This document shows, piece by piece, positions 63,260 through 64,000 of a DNA stretch of 64,000 nucleotides. A model generated the notes under the pieces. The model saw only the letters and a list, made by a program, of their open reading frames with translations, searched no databases and was not told the DNA's origin. This DNA comes from Prorocentrum cordatum (Eukaryota; Sar; Dinophyceae; Prorocentrales; Prorocentraceae), in contig CAUYUJ010015283.1 of the NCBI GenBank assembly GCA_963575745.1, forward strand, positions 183,410 through 247,409, given 5' to 3'. The position numbers and the translations under genes were made by a program. The stretch's first letter is position 1, and each line of letters begins with the position of its first letter.

Positions 63260-64000
63260 AGAAACGCCCCCCTGGCTCTGTCGTCTCGTACTCCGTCCCC
63301 GAATCCATGGGGAACAGCTCAACAATGTGGTCCCTCACATGCTCGCAAGATGCGCTTGGCGGGGGAACTGGATGAGCGGGCCAGGGCGAGTGGGAAGTGG
63401 AAGAGAGATGAGGAAAGGGCATGAAGCAAGCGAGTGAGGGAGAGGACAAATGAGGCAATTAAAGAACAAGGGAGCAGAGAAGATGAACAGAGAGCAAGCA
63501 CGCAGGGCAGGTGCAAAAAGCGTAAAAGTAGATCCAGCTGCCCGCGGCAAATTAGCCACGTGCCAGCGCATCATCGAAATGCACAGTGGTTCTGCCGAGG
63601 TCTCCTATCAAAAATCGGCAGGACCATATTGTGGCCGTCGCGATACTGCAGCGTGGCGCGGCCGTAGCGTTGCATTAGATGTTCGTTTGGGTGGTCTTCC
63701 TGGGGCCCACCTAAGTAACGGATCTGTTCGACTCTAGCGCGACTCCAGCGCGATTCAAGTTCGACCCAAGTTTGATTCAAGTCGACGGACGTTCGACGCA
63801 GCATCGACGCGTGAGTGGATCGAGTGACTCTAGGAAGGTCCCCAGAACGAGCATCTACGAAGCTAACAGGGGGGGGCTTGTGTGTTTGCCATTCGGAGGC
63901 GCTTGTGGCCTTCTTGAGGCCAGTTCGAAGGCATGCTGGGGGCCTGTTGAAGGTGTCTGGTCGCGATGGTTCTGCCGGGCTCTCCCGAAGAGACCGGGTG
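63260..64000. other. Intergenic, no gene seen
   Basis: A cluster of degenerate 12-bp repeats (CAAGTTCGACC-type) lies at 63725-63800, and a weak family A-like stretch at 63890-63960. Confidence 0.45.

Overview
This is nuclear DNA of a dinoflagellate. The strongest evidence is a spliced-leader relic at 7486-7522: a 22-nt match (20/22) to the dinoflagellate trans-spliced leader, followed directly by a second copy that starts at leader position 8. That tandem form is expected only where a mature mRNA has been copied back into the genome. Non-GT introns, many decayed LINEs, very low gene density and abundant GAG/CTC tracts fit as well. I cannot name the species.

Only two host genes are well supported. 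At 7605-9083 (+) lies an intronless cytoplasmic dynein light intermediate chain, explained as a recycled (retroposed) mRNA by the leader relic in front of it. At 43016-48198 (+) lies a four-exon gene for a secretory-pathway JmjC (cupin-8) oxygenase with a signal peptide, an EF-hand and a C-terminal DEL. Each of its introns has a short direct repeat at or near its ends, and intron 2 is a 216-bp member of a dispersed inverted-repeat family, i.e. an introner.

From 14.7 to 39.1 kb the minus strand carries remains of four LINE-type retrotransposons: a decayed one (14.7-17.2 kb), an internally deleted one (about 19.5-22.4 kb), a nearly complete one (25.5-33.4 kb; gag-like ORF, RNase H, endonuclease, reverse transcriptase, zinc fingers and a C5-methyltransferase-like tail) and a second family (34.1-39.1 kb; endonuclease, reverse transcriptase, zinc fingers and a downstream ORF). 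All are broken by stops or frameshifts.

The rest is repeats. I use letters for families defined here. A is a composite of a 130-bp head, a GAG tract and degenerate CTTGGGGCC-type repeats. B is the 210-bp introner. C is a 170-bp pair. D is a foldback with GGCGCGCC ends. F is a 160-bp repeat. G is a foldback ending in TTTATG. H is a 100-160-bp repeat with a B-box-like motif. J is a single foldback. K is a pair related to D. There is also a 168-bp satellite (48.9-50.5 kb), a 42-bp tandem array (61.8-62.2 kb) and many microsatellites. No tRNA, rRNA or CRISPR was found. A few isolated exon-like stretches are listed at low confidence.
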